Of a stretch of DNA of 64,000 nt, positions 51,219 to 61,200 are shown one piece after another. Made by a program: the position numbers and the translations under genes. Positions within the stretch are counted from its first letter, which is position 1. Each line of letters starts with the position of its first letter. Source of the DNA: JAXMDC01 sp046349035 (GTDB lineage Bacteria; Pseudomonadota; Alphaproteobacteria; Rhizobiales; Kaistiaceae). The notes below the pieces were generated by a model, which saw nothing but the letters and a program-made list of their open reading frames with translations, ran no database searches and was not told the DNA's origin. The stretch lies in contig JAXMDC010000002.1 in NCBI GenBank assembly GCA_046349035.1, positions 62,001-126,000 on the forward strand, in the 5' to 3' direction.

Positions 51219-53174
51219 ATGATGACCGCCGAACTCGGCCACTACGCTCTCGTCCTCGCCTTCGCTCTTGCGGTCTTGCAGACCGCGCTGCCGGCCTGGG
51301 GCGCGCTCGCCGGCGACCGCCGCTTGATGGCGACCGGCGGTTCGATCGCATTGACGCAGTTTCTGCTCGTCGGCCTCTCCTTCGCCGCTCTCGTCAACGC
51401 GCATGTCGTCTCCGACTTCTCGCTGCAGAACGTCGTCGAGAACTCGCATTCGCTGAAGCCGATGCTCTTCAAGGTGACCGGCGTTTGGGGCAACCATGAA
51501 GGCTCGATGCTGCTCTGGGTGCTGATCCTGGCGCTCTTCGGCGCCGCGGTCGCCGCCTTCGGCGGCAATCTGCCGGCGCGGCTGAAGGCCCTGGTGCTCT
51601 CCGTGCAGGGGCTGATCGCGACCGCCTTCACTCTCTTCGTCCTCACCACCTCCAACCCGTTCGAGCGCGTCTTTCCGCCGCCGATCGAGGGGCGGGACCT
51701 CAACCCGCTGCTTCAGGATTTCGGCCTCGCCGTTCATCCGCCGTTCCTCTATCTCGGCTATGTCGGCTGCTCGATCGCCTTTGCCTTCGCCATCGCCGCC
51801 CTGATCGAGGGCCGGCTCGATGCCGCCTGGGCGCGTTGGGTGCGGCCCTGGACGCTGGCCGCCTGGCTCTTCCTCACCGCCGGCATCGCCATGGGCTCCT
51901 ACTGGGCCTATTACGAACTCGGCTGGGGCGGCTTCTGGTTCTGGGACCCGGTCGAGAACGCGTCGTTCATGCCTTGGCTGGCCTCGACCGCGCTTCTCCA
52001 TTCGGCGCTGGTGATGGAAAAGCGTGAGGCGCTGAAGATCTGGACGGTGCTGCTCGCCATCCTCGCCTTCTCCTTCAGCCTGCTCGGCACCTTCCTCGTC
52101 CGTTCCGGGGTTCTGACCTCGGTCCATGCCTTCGCCAGCGACCCGACGCGCGGCGTCTTTATTCTCGGCCTCCTGGTTTTCTTCATCGGCGGATCGCTGC
52201 TGCTTTTCTCGCTCCGCGCGCCGATCCTGGCGCCGGGCGGCATCTTCGCGCCGATCAGCCGCGAGGGCTCTCTGGTTCTGAACAATCTCCTTCTCACCGC
52301 CGGCTGCGCGACCGTTCTCGTCGGCACGCTCTATCCGCTCCTGCTTGACGCGCTCACCGGTCAGGTGATCTCGGTCGGTGCGCCGTTCTTCAACCTCACC
52401 TTTGCGCCGCTGATGGTGCCGCTCCTGATCGCCGTCCCGTTTGGGCCGATGCTCGCCTGGAAGCGCGGCGACCTCTACGCTGCGGCACAGCGCCTGATGC
52501 TCGCTTTCGGCGCCGCCATCGCAGTGGCGCTGTTGGCGCTGGCGCTGCAGGGCGGGCCGGTGCTTGCCGTGGCCGGGGTCGGCCTCGCCGCCTGGCTCCT
52601 CGCCGGCGCCATTCTCGAGCCGCTGCAGCGCGCCCGCTTCGGCCTGCGCCGCCTCGTCGGTCTGCCGCGCTCCGCCTTCGGCACCGCAGCCGCGCATTTC
52701 GGCCTCGGCCTGACGGTGCTCGGCATTGTCGCCACCTCCTCGTGGCAGCAGGAGGTCATCACCACGCTGAAGCCCGGCGAGAGCGTGCCGCTCGCCGGCT
52801 TCACGCTGACCTACCGCGATCTCTCCACTGCCGCCGGGCCGAATTACGAGGAGAAGGTGGCCGCTTTCACGGCGTCGTCCGGCGGCACCAGCCGCGAACT
52901 CCGTCCGGCCAAGCGGCGTTACCCGTCGCGGGCGATGGATACGACCGAGTCGGCGATCTTCACCTACTTCTTCTCCGACCTTTACCTTTCGGTCGGCGAC
53001 ATAGCCGACGACAAGTCGATCACCCTTCACGCCTATTGGAAGCCGCTCGTCGTCTTGATTTGGGGTGGGGCGATGGTGATGGCGCTCGGCGGCCTGTTGT
53101 CGCTCTCCGACCGCCGGCTCCGCGTCGGCGTACCCAAAGCCGCACCGCGGCGAGCGGCGGTGGCCGCCGAATGA
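51219..53174 (+). CDS. ccmF: Haem lyase subunit CcmF
   Basis: 651 residues with about 15 membrane helices. The periplasmic tryptophan-rich WWD motif reads WGGFWFWDPVENASFMPWL (about 236-254), and conserved His residues in VHPPFLYLGY and near VWGNHEGSMLLWV are present. It joins haem to the CxxCH of apocytochromes with CcmH and CcmI at the outer face of the inner membrane. Start 51219 or 51222 (two ATGs). Its stop overlaps the ccmH start by four bases. Confidence 0.95.
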   Translation: MMTAELGHYALVLAFALAVLQTALPAWGALAGDRRLMATGGSIALTQFLLVGLSFAALVNAHVVSDFSLQNVVENSHSLKPMLFKVTGVWGNHEGSMLLWVLILALFGAAVAAFGGNLPARLKALVLSVQGLIATAFTLFVLTTSNPFERVFPPPIEGRDLNPLLQDFGLAVHPPFLYLGYVGCSIAFAFAIAALIEGRLDAAWARWVRPWTLAAWLFLTAGIAMGSYWAYYELGWGGFWFWDPVENASFMPWLASTALLHSALVMEKREALKIWTVLLAILAFSFSLLGTFLVRSGVLTSVHAFASDPTRGVFILGLLVFFIGGSLLLFSLRAPILAPGGIFAPISREGSLVLNNLLLTAGCATVLVGTLYPLLLDALTGQVISVGAPFFNLTFAPLMVPLLIAVPFGPMLAWKRGDLYAAAQRLMLAFGAAIAVALLALALQGGPVLAVAGVGLAAWLLAGAILEPLQRARFGLRRLVGLPRSAFGTAAAHFGLGLTVLGIVATSSWQQEVITTLKPGESVPLAGFTLTYRDLSTAAGPNYEEKVAAFTASSGGTSRELRPAKRRYPSRAMDTTESAIFTYFFSDLYLSVGDIADDKSITLHAYWKPLVVLIWGGAMVMALGGLLSLSDRRLRVGVPKAAPRRAAVAAE

Positions 53175-53632
53175 GCCGCCGGCGCCTCGGCCTCCTCGCC
53201 GCGCTGGCCTTGCTGGCGGCACCGGCATTGGCCGTCGAGCCGAACGAAATGCTGAAGGATCCGGCCCAAGAGGCGAGGGCGCGCGCCCTGTCGGCCGGCC
53301 TCCGTTGCCTGGTCTGCCAGAACGAGTCGATCGACGATTCGCACGCCGACCTTGCCCACGACATCCGCGTGCTGCTCCGCGAGCGCATCGCCCGCGGCGA
53401 CACCGACGAGCAGGCGATCGACTATCTCGTCTCCCGCTACGGCGACTTCGTGCTGCTGAAGCCGCGCTTCTCCGCCAAGACCCTGCTCCTTTGGGGAACG
53501 CCGATTCTGGTTCTTGTTCTCGGTGCCGGCCTCATTTTCGCCGCCCGTCACCGCCGCGGCCAAACCGAGACCGCTCCGCTCTCCGCCGATGAGCAGGCGG
53601 CGCTGCGCAAAGTCCTCGACGACCGAGCCTGA
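53171..53632 (+). CDS. ccmH: Thiol protein CcmH
   Basis: 153 residues. Signal peptide 1-21, redox pair Cys46/Cys49 in LRCLVCQNESI, and a C-terminal membrane anchor (about 100-122). It keeps the apocytochrome thiols reduced for haem attachment. The frame is open far upstream inside ccmF; ATG 53171 in the overlap ATGA is the clear start. Last gene of the operon, corresponding to rhizobial cycL. Confidence 0.94.
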   Translation: MSRRRLGLLAALALLAAPALAVEPNEMLKDPAQEARARALSAGLRCLVCQNESIDDSHADLAHDIRVLLRERIARGDTDEQAIDYLVSRYGDFVLLKPRFSAKTLLLWGTPILVLVLGAGLIFAARHRRGQTETAPLSADEQAALRKVLDDRA

Positions 53633-53711
53633 GCGCGGATACACGCGCCCGGTTGTAGGCAAAGCGCTTGGCAGTGCTTATGCTTGCGCCGCCTTTGGTG
53701 GGAGACACTCC

Positions 53712-54137
53712 ATGTCCTTGCAACGCATCCTTCTTGCCGGCGTCGTCGCCATCGCCGGCGGTCCGCTCGCCTCGGTCAGCGCCGGCGCGCAGTACTACCT
53801 GCCGCCGCCCCCGCCGCCGCGCTACGTCCCGCCGCCGACCTACGTACAGCCGCCGATCTACGTCCAGCCGCCGGTCTACGCCCCGGCCGGCTGCGTCTAC
53901 TACGAGCACCGCGACTTCGGAGGCCAGTCTTTCGCCCTCAACGGCCCGTCGAGCCGCAATTATGTCGGCGACTACTGGAACGATAAGATTTCCTCGATCG
54001 CCTGCAGCCCCGGCTGCTACGTGACGGTGTGGGAGCACGCCTATTTCGGGGGCCGTTCCTGGCGTGTCGGCGGGCGGGTGCCTTGGGTCGGCGCCGGCTG
54101 GAACGACCGAATCTCGTCGCTCAGCCAGAGCTGCTAA
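53712..54137 (+). CDS. Secreted beta/gamma-crystallin domain protein
   Basis: 141 residues. Signal peptide 1-26, a proline/tyrosine repeat (PPTYVQPPIYVQPPVY, about 31-57), then one beta/gamma-crystallin domain made of two Greek-key halves: YYEHRDFGG with NDKISS (90-95), and VWEHAYFGG with NDRISS (131-136). The two (N/D)(N/D)xxSS motifs are the Ca2+ sites of microbial crystallins. Four cysteines lie in or near the domain. ATG 53712 has GGTGGGAGA upstream. It sits between ccmH and degP. Confidence 0.85.
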   Translation: MSLQRILLAGVVAIAGGPLASVSAGAQYYLPPPPPPRYVPPPTYVQPPIYVQPPVYAPAGCVYYEHRDFGGQSFALNGPSSRNYVGDYWNDKISSIACSPGCYVTVWEHAYFGGRSWRVGGRVPWVGAGWNDRISSLSQSC

Positions 54138-54174
54138 GGGGTCGGTGCCCGTCGCACTCACTCCTGGAATAATC

Positions 54175-54208
54175 GAGGCGGCGCGGCCCCGGGCCCGCCG
54201 CCTTTTTT
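54175..54208 (+). terminator. Rho-independent terminator of the crystallin gene
   Basis: GGCGGCG...CGCCGCC stem with a GC-rich loop followed by six T residues (54203-54208) and CTT. Confidence 0.8.
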
Positions 54209-54455
54209 CTTGTATCGGCGCCGCCGACTCTAACCTTTCCGAATTTTAATGTTGGCGTCAGCCCGCGGTAAGGTGAACGACCTTAAATATCGACCATCCC
54301 AGGAGGCGGCGTTCTCCCCCCACGCCGCCCCACTCGGGTCCGACGCCGAGGGTTCCCATTTGTCGTCCCGGATCGATCCTCCCCCACTTCCGGTGGCGGG
54401 GGACCCTCGGCGGGACCCCGGGAGAGCAACAAGACGTCCCCCAAGGAGGACAAAC
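54209..54455 (+). promoter_or_regulatory. Promoter region and structured 5' leader of degP
   Basis: CTTG at 54209 followed after 17 bases by CTAACCT (54230-54236) resembles a heat-shock sigma-32-type promoter of alphaproteobacteria. Downstream, 54336-54357 and 54398-54418 form a long imperfect inverted repeat (GGGTCC..GCCGAGGGTTCCC with GGGGACCCTCGGC..GGGACCC). GGAGG at 54444-54448 is the ribosome site. Function inferred. Confidence 0.4.
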
Positions 54456-55994
54456 GTGACTGCAACGACCAACTCTTTCCGTCGCAAGGTTCTGCTCGGG
54501 ACTGCGCTGGCGGCTGCGATGGGTTCGGCCTTCGTCGGCGGCGGCATGCTGATGCCGAACCAGTCGGCTCTGGCTGCCGGCCCGGTAGCGGTCCAGCCCG
54601 TCGTGCTTCCGAGCTTCGCCGATCTTGCCGAAAAGGTGAGCCCGGCGGTGGTTAGCGTTCGCGTCCGCGCCAACGGCCGCACCGCCAACGCCCAGGACTT
54701 CTTCGGCGGCCCGCCCGGCGGCGATCCGTTCCCCGGTCTGCCGCAGGATTCCCCTCTCCGCCGCTTCTTCGGCAACCCTGACCAGAACCAGGGCGGCCGC
54801 AACGCGCCGCGTCCGCAAGGGCGCCAGGGCGTGTCGCTGGGCTCCGGCTTCTTCGTCTCCGAGGACGGCTACATCGTCACCAATAACCACGTCGTCGATA
54901 ACGGCATCGACTTCACCATCATTACCGACGACGGCACCCAGTACACCGCCAAGCTCGTCGGCAAGGACGACAAGACCGACGTCGCCGTTCTCAAGGTCGA
55001 TGCCAACCGGCCCTTCACTTACGTGAAGTTCGCCGAGGACTCCCCGCGCGTCGGCGATTGGGTTGTGGCGGTCGGCAATCCCTTCGGCCTCGGCGGCACC
55101 GTCACTGCCGGTATCGTCTCGGCGCGCGGCCGTCAGATCGGCTCCGGCCCCTATGACGACTACCTGCAGATCGACGCGCCGGTAAACCGCGGCAATTCCG
55201 GCGGCCCGACCTTCAACATTCGCGGCGAGGTCGTCGGTATCAACACCGCGATCTACTCGCCCTCGGGCGGCAGCGTCGGCATCGCCTTCGACATTCCCGC
55301 GGCGACCGCCGCCAAGGTAGTGAACGACCTTCGGACTAACGGCACCATCGTTCGCGGTTGGCTCGGCGTGCAGATCCAGCCGGTCAATGCGACGATCGCC
55401 GACAGCCTGCGCCTGCGTGGTACCAAGGGCGCGCTCGTCTCCGAGCCGCAGGCCGGCAGCCCGGCGGAAGCCTCGGGCATCAAGGCGGGCGACGTGATCC
55501 TGTCGATCGACGGCCGCCCGGTTGCCGATCCCCGCGAACTGGCGCTGATGGTCGCCTCCTATCCGCCGAATGCCTCGGTGAAGGTCGCCGTTTGGCGTGA
55601 CGGCGCTCAGCAGGAGATCACCGTCAAGCTCGGCAAGCTGCCGAGCGACCAGCAGCTTGCCGCCGTCAATCCCGGCAACGACCGCGCGGCGCCCGGCAAT
55701 ACCGGCCGCAACGCCAACCAGGGCACGCAGCTGCAGGGGCTCGGTGTCACCCTCACCACCTCGCGCGATGCGGCGGGTGGGGTGCTGATCTCGCGGATCG
55801 ACCCCAATGGCGTCGCCGCCCAGGCCGGCCTCGATGTCGGGGATGTCATCCTCACCGTCGGCGGCACCAAGGTGGCCAACGCCGCCGATGTCGACAAGGC
55901 GGTCAATCAGGCCAAGCAGCAGGGTCTGAAGGCGGTGCTGCTCCGCGTCAAATCGGGCGACGACACCCAGTTCGTCGCTCTCCCTCTCGGCTAA
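54456..55994 (+). CDS. degP: Periplasmic serine protease DegP/HtrA
   Basis: 512 residues. Signal peptide about 1-41; protease domain with triad His145 (TNNHVVDNG), Asp175 (KTDVAVLK) and Ser248 (NRGNSGGP); two PDZ domains (about 290-385 and 415-510). A Gly/Pro/Gln/Asn-rich loop lies at 80-125. It degrades or refolds misfolded periplasmic proteins. GTG 54456 directly after AAGGAGGACAAAC is the start; the frame open to 54249 is leader. Between the ccm genes and the two-component system, as in rhizobia. Confidence 0.95.
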   Translation: MTATTNSFRRKVLLGTALAAAMGSAFVGGGMLMPNQSALAAGPVAVQPVVLPSFADLAEKVSPAVVSVRVRANGRTANAQDFFGGPPGGDPFPGLPQDSPLRRFFGNPDQNQGGRNAPRPQGRQGVSLGSGFFVSEDGYIVTNNHVVDNGIDFTIITDDGTQYTAKLVGKDDKTDVAVLKVDANRPFTYVKFAEDSPRVGDWVVAVGNPFGLGGTVTAGIVSARGRQIGSGPYDDYLQIDAPVNRGNSGGPTFNIRGEVVGINTAIYSPSGGSVGIAFDIPAATAAKVVNDLRTNGTIVRGWLGVQIQPVNATIADSLRLRGTKGALVSEPQAGSPAEASGIKAGDVILSIDGRPVADPRELALMVASYPPNASVKVAVWRDGAQQEITVKLGKLPSDQQLAAVNPGNDRAAPGNTGRNANQGTQLQGLGVTLTTSRDAAGGVLISRIDPNGVAAQAGLDVGDVILTVGGTKVANAADVDKAVNQAKQQGLKAVLLRVKSGDDTQFVALPLG

Positions 55995-56156
55995 GGCCGA
56001 TTGGCGCACGGGCGGGAGCGCATCCGTGTCGCCCCCGACGCTCCCGCACCGTCAGGCGGCAGGCTGGGCAACCGGCCTGCCGCTATCTCTAAGGGCGTCT
56101 GACCTGGGGGCATACCGATGCTGACGGGGGTGTCGCGAGCGGCTAAAGCTGCCACC

Positions 56157-56837
56157 ATGCGCATTCTCATCATCGAGGACGACCGCGAAGCGGCGAGCTA
56201 CCTCATCAAGGCGCTGCGCGAGGCCGGCCACGTCGCCGACCATGCCGGCGACGGTGAGGTCGGGGCCGACATGGCGTCCGAGGGCGGCTACGACGTCCTG
56301 GTCATTGACCGCATGCTGCCGCATCGCGACGGACTGTCGATCATCGAGGGGCTGCGCCGCGCTGGCGACGAGACGCCGGTGCTGATCCTGTCCGCCCTCG
56401 GCCAGGTCGACGACCGCGTGACCGGCCTCAGAGCCGGCGGTGACGACTATCTCGCCAAGCCCTATGCCTTCACCGAGCTGCTCGCCCGCGTCGAGGCCCT
56501 GGCGCGTCGCAAGAAGCCGGGCGAGGCTGAAACCGTCTATCGCGTTGCCGATCTCGAACTCGACCGCCTGGCGCACACCGTCAGCCGGGCCGGCACCGCC
56601 ATCGCCGTGCAGCCGCGCGAGTTCCGCCTGCTCGAATATCTGATGAAAAACGCCGGGCAGGTGGTGACCCGCACCATGCTGCTGGAGAACGTCTGGGACT
56701 ATCACTTCGATCCGCAGACCAACGTTATCGACGTGCACATGTCGCGTCTGCGCTCGAAGATCGACAAGGGCTTCGGCGAACCGCTGCTCCATACCGTGCG
56801 CGGCGCCGGGTACATGATCCGTGACCCGTCTCGCTAG
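56157..56837 (+). CDS. OmpR-family response regulator
   Basis: 226 residues from ATG 56157, which starts the canonical MRILIIEDD. Phosphorylation at Asp51 (VLVIDRMLPHRDG), Lys in YLAKPYAF; winged helix with QPREFRLLEYLMKNAGQVVTRTMLLENVWDY. An ATG at 56118 behind CTGGGGGC would add 13 residues and is a serious alternative since no ribosome site precedes 56157. Overlaps the kinase gene by 17 bases. The neighbouring degP suggests an envelope stress role. Confidence 0.92.
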   Translation: MRILIIEDDREAASYLIKALREAGHVADHAGDGEVGADMASEGGYDVLVIDRMLPHRDGLSIIEGLRRAGDETPVLILSALGQVDDRVTGLRAGGDDYLAKPYAFTELLARVEALARRKKPGEAETVYRVADLELDRLAHTVSRAGTAIAVQPREFRLLEYLMKNAGQVVTRTMLLENVWDYHFDPQTNVIDVHMSRLRSKIDKGFGEPLLHTVRGAGYMIRDPSR

Positions 56838-58221
56838 GCTCTTCGCCACCACCGGCTTCAAGCTATCGGCGATCTACCTTGCCGTCTTCAGCCTGTTTGC
56901 CGTCAGCTTCGTCTTGACCGTCTCCTGGTCGATCGACCGCTTGTTCGCGCGGCAGATGCGGGTCGCCATCGCCACCGAGGTCGCCGGCTTCGCCGAGCAG
57001 GGGAGGGTCGGCGGCATCCGCGCCGTCATCAACGCCGTCGAGCGCCGCTCGCGCCTCCCCAATGCCAGCCTCTACCTTGTCGCCGACAGCGCCGGCCGCG
57101 TGCTTGCCGGCAACATCTCCGAAGTGCCGGCCGGCCTCCTCGATCGCGCCAGCGAAGAGCCGCTGACCATCCCCTACGAGCGCGACGAGGGGGCCACCAC
57201 CGAGCGGCGGAGCGCCTTGGTGCAGGTGGTGCAGCTCCCCGGCGGTCTCACCATGCTGGTCGGCCGCGATGTCGCCGAGCGGCAGGCCTTCACCGCCATC
57301 ATGTACCGCGCCTTGATCTGGGCCGGCGTGCTGCTGATCGTGCTCGGCCTGATTTCCTGGTTCTTCGTCAGCCGCCGCGTGCTGAAGCGCGTCGACTCGG
57401 TCGCCGCATCGAGCCGGCGCATCATGGCCGGCGATCTCCACGAGCGGCTCGAAGTCACCGGCAATGGCGACGAGTTCGACCGTCTGGCAGCCAGCCTCAA
57501 CTCGATGCTCGGCCGCATCGAGACGCTGCTCTACGGCCTGAAGGACGTCTCCGATAACATCGCCCACGACCTGAAGACGCCGCTGACGCGCCTGCGTGGC
57601 CGTGTCGAGGCGACGCTGTCCGGGCCCCCCGACATTCTCCGCTACCGCGCCGCCCTTGAAGCGACCATCGCCGAGTCCGACGCTCTGATCCGCACGTTCA
57701 ACGCGTTGCTCCTTATCGCCCGTATCGAATCCGGAGCGCCCGACGGCGCGGTGACGCCGATCGACGCCGCCGAGATCGTCCGCGACATCGCCGAGCTTTA
57801 CGAGCCGGTCGCCGAGGAAGCCGGCGCCGAGCTGCACGTCGTCGCCGAGGGGCCGCTCCGCCTCAAGGCCAACCGCGAACTGATGAGCCAGGTGCTCGCC
57901 AACCTCCTCGACAACGCCATCAAATACGGCCGTCCCGCCGATCCCGGAGCCAAGCCGGAAATCGGCGTCCGCCTCCGCCGCGACGGCGACCATGCCCTGG
58001 TCGAGGTCAACGACAACGGCCCCGGCGTCCCGCCAAGCGATCGCGAACGCGTCCTGCAACGCTTCGTCCGCCTGGAGAAGAGCCGCTCGGCACCCGGAAG
58101 CGGCCTTGGCCTCAGCCTGGTTGCCGCCGCCGTCCGCCTCCAGTCGGGCACGATCACGCTGGAGGACAACGCCCCCGGCCTCTCCGTGCAGCTTCGCCTG
58201 CCGCTCGCGGAGGCTGCGTGA
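56821..58221 (+). CDS. Sensor histidine kinase
   Basis: 466 residues. Membrane helices about 13-36 and 160-183 bracket a periplasmic domain of about 120 residues; HAMP follows (SRRVLKRVDSVAASSRRI), then His249 in NIAHDLKTPLTRLRG, and ATPase blocks NLLDNAIKYG, NDNGPGV and GSGLGLSLV. GTG start 56821 in the regulator overlap. Its stop overlaps glnE by four bases, so RR-HK-glnE is one transcript, the order seen in rhizobia. Confidence 0.93.
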   Translation: MTRLARLFATTGFKLSAIYLAVFSLFAVSFVLTVSWSIDRLFARQMRVAIATEVAGFAEQGRVGGIRAVINAVERRSRLPNASLYLVADSAGRVLAGNISEVPAGLLDRASEEPLTIPYERDEGATTERRSALVQVVQLPGGLTMLVGRDVAERQAFTAIMYRALIWAGVLLIVLGLISWFFVSRRVLKRVDSVAASSRRIMAGDLHERLEVTGNGDEFDRLAASLNSMLGRIETLLYGLKDVSDNIAHDLKTPLTRLRGRVEATLSGPPDILRYRAALEATIAESDALIRTFNALLLIARIESGAPDGAVTPIDAAEIVRDIAELYEPVAEEAGAELHVVAEGPLRLKANRELMSQVLANLLDNAIKYGRPADPGAKPEIGVRLRRDGDHALVEVNDNGPGVPPSDRERVLQRFVRLEKSRSAPGSGLGLSLVAAAVRLQSGTITLEDNAPGLSVQLRLPLAEAA

Positions 58222-61200
58222 AGCGCGCGGCCCGCCCGCAAACCGCAGCGACGACCGCCGGGTCGCTGGCCTCGCGCCTGCGGCCGCTGGCGATAGGCAG
58301 GGGCGCAGGCGCGTTCGGGGCGATCGAAGCCGCCATCTCCGAGGCCGGACTTGCCGCGGATTTCGCCGCGCTGCAGGCCCATAATGGGAGTCTCACCGAC
58401 GCTCTCGCTGCGGTCGCCGCTGCTTCGCCCTTCCTCGCCGGGCTGATGCGCGACGACCCGGCGCGCCTTCTCGGCGTACTTGCCGCCGCGCCGGAAGAGC
58501 ATCTCGCGCGCCTGCTCGCCACCGTCGCCGACCTGCCCCCCGATCTCGACGAGGCGGAGGTGATGCGGCGGCTCCGCCGCGCCCGCTCGGAAGTGGCGCT
58601 TCTCGTCGCCCTCGCCGATCTCGGTGGGATCTTCGCGCTCGGCGAGGTCACGGCGGCGCTGACCGCCTTTGCCGACGCCGCGGTGCGGGCGGTCGTCGCC
58701 TCCCTGCTCCGCCGCGAGCACGACGCCGGCCGGCTCCGCCTCAAGCATCCCGCTCGGCCGGAGCAGGAGTCCGGCTTCATCGTCCTCGCCATGGGCAAGC
58801 ACGGCGCCGGCGAACTCAACTACTCCAGCGACATCGACCTCATCGTCCTATTCGATACCGACAAGGCGCCGCTCGCCGACGGCGTCGAGCCGACGGTACT
58901 GTTTGTCCGTGTCGCCCAGCGCCTGGTGAAGCTGCTGCAGGAGCGAACCGAGGACGGCTACGTCTTCCGCACCGACTTGCGCCTCCGTCCCGACCCCGGT
59001 TCGACCTCGCTGGCAATCTCCACCGAAGCGGCGCTCCGCTACTACGAGAGCCGCGGCCAGAACTGGGAGCGCGCCGCGCTGATCAAGGCGCGCGCCGTCG
59101 CCGGCGATCTCCCGGCCGGCGAAGCCTTCCTCGCCGAACTCGTTCCCTACATCTGGCGGAAGTATCTCGACTACGCCGCCATCGCCGACATCCACTCGAT
59201 CAAGCGCCAGATCCACGACTTCCGCGGCCACGAGAGCGTCGCCGTCGCCGGCCACAACATCAAGCTCGGGCGCGGCGGCATCCGCGAGATCGAGTTCTTC
59301 GTCCAGACCCAGCAGTTGATCGCCGGCGGACGCAACCCGGCGCTCCGCGGCCGCGAGACGCTGGCGATGCTGGCAGCGCTCGCCAAGGCCGAGTGGATCG
59401 ACGCCAAGGCCGCCGACGACCTCGCCGCCGCCTACGCGGTGCTCCGCAACGTCGAGCATCGGCTGCAGATGATCGCCGACGAGCAGACCCACACTCTGCC
59501 GGCCGACGCCGCCGATCTCCTTGCCGTCGCCCGCCTCGCCGGCTACCGCAGCATTCCCGCCTTTGCCAAGGCGCTGACCGCGACGCTGACCACCGTCGAG
59601 CGGCACTACGCCCGCCTGTTCGAGGCGGCGCCCTCGCTTGGCGCCGCCGGCGGTAGCCTCGTCTTCACCGGTACCGTCGACGATCCCGAGACGCTGGCGA
59701 CGCTTTCGCGCCTCGGCTTCAGCCGCCCCGACCAGGTCGCCGAGACCATTCGCGGCTGGCACTTCGGTCGCTACCGCGCCATGCAGTCGGCGGCGGCGCG
59801 CGAGCGGTTGACCGAGTTCCTGCCGGCGCTGCTCGATGCCTTCGCCGCCACCGGCGACACCGACGCGGCCCTGCTCGGATTCGACCGCTTCCTCGAGCGT
59901 CTGCCGGGCGGCGTGCAGCTTTTCTCGCTGCTTGCCTCCAACCGCGAACTGCTGGCGCTCCTCGCCGAGATCATGGTCAGCGCGCCGCGCCTCGCCGACC
60001 TGATCATCCGCCGCCCGCATGTGCTCGACCTCCTGATCGACCCGGTGTCCGCCAACGCCATGAGCGATCCGCGCGAACTCGCCGCACGGCTCAAGGCGGC
60101 GCTCGACGGCGCCGAGCGGATCGAACAGGTGCTCGACCGCGCCCGCATCTTCGGTCAGGAGCAGGCCTTCCTGATCGGCGCCCATCTCCTCTCCGGCGCC
60201 ATCGCCGCCGAGCGCGCCGGCGAAGCCTATGCCGACGTTGCCGACGTTCTGGCGTCGGCGTTGCTTGCCGCCGTCACCGCCGAGTTCGAACGGGCGCATG
60301 GGCGCGTCGCCGGGGGGCGGTTCCTGCTCGTCGCCCTCGGCAAGTGGGGCGGCCGCGAGATGACCGCCGCCTCCGACCTCGACCTGATGACGATCTACGA
60401 TTTCGACGAGGCGGCCACGGCGTCCGACGGGCCCCGGCCGCTGGCGCCGAGTGCCTACTACGCCCGCCTGACGCAGCGGGTCATCGCCGCGCTCTCTTCG
60501 CCGACCGCCGAGGGCGGCCTCTACGAAGTCGACATGCGCCTCCGCCCCTCGGGGAGTTCGGGGCCGCTCGCCGTCAGCCTTGCCGCCTTCGAGGCCTATC
60601 AGAGGAACGAGGCCTGGACCTTCGAGCACATGGCGCTGACCCGCCACCGCGTCGTCGCCGGCGATCCCGGTCTTGCCCGCGAGGTCGAAGCGGCCGCCCA
60701 TGCCGTCCTGAGCGCACCCCGCGATGTCGCCAAGACGCGGGCCGACGTCCGCGAGATGCGCGGCCTCATCGAGGCGGAGAAGGGCGGCGGCGGGGTGTGG
60801 GACCTGAAGCAGGCGCCCGGCGGCCTGGTCGATGTCGAGTTCGTCGCCCAGTACCTGGCGCTGACCTCGGGCAAGGCGGCGCTGCTCGCCAGCGACACTG
60901 CCTCGGTGCTGCGAGCGGCCAGGAAGGTCGGCGCGCTTTCCGCCGACGATGCCGACACGCTGATTTCCGCGCTCCGCCTCTACCGGAGCCTCACTGCCAT
61001 CCTTAGATTAGGGACGGAGGAGCATTTCGCGCCCGAGCGCGCGCCGAAATCCCTCCTTGCCTTGTTATCGCGCGCTGCCGCGTTGCCGGATTTCGGCACG
61101 CTAGCGGCGCACGTCAGAGACACCGAGACGGCCGTCCGAACGCTGTTCGGCCGCCTGATCGGTGCGGTTTCCGGCGCCTCGCCAAAGGCCGGCGCGGGAG

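Noticed and set aside
51081..53228. Minus-strand 715-codon frame
   Set aside because: Antisense shadow of ccmF; no domains, Arg/Glu/Gly-rich.
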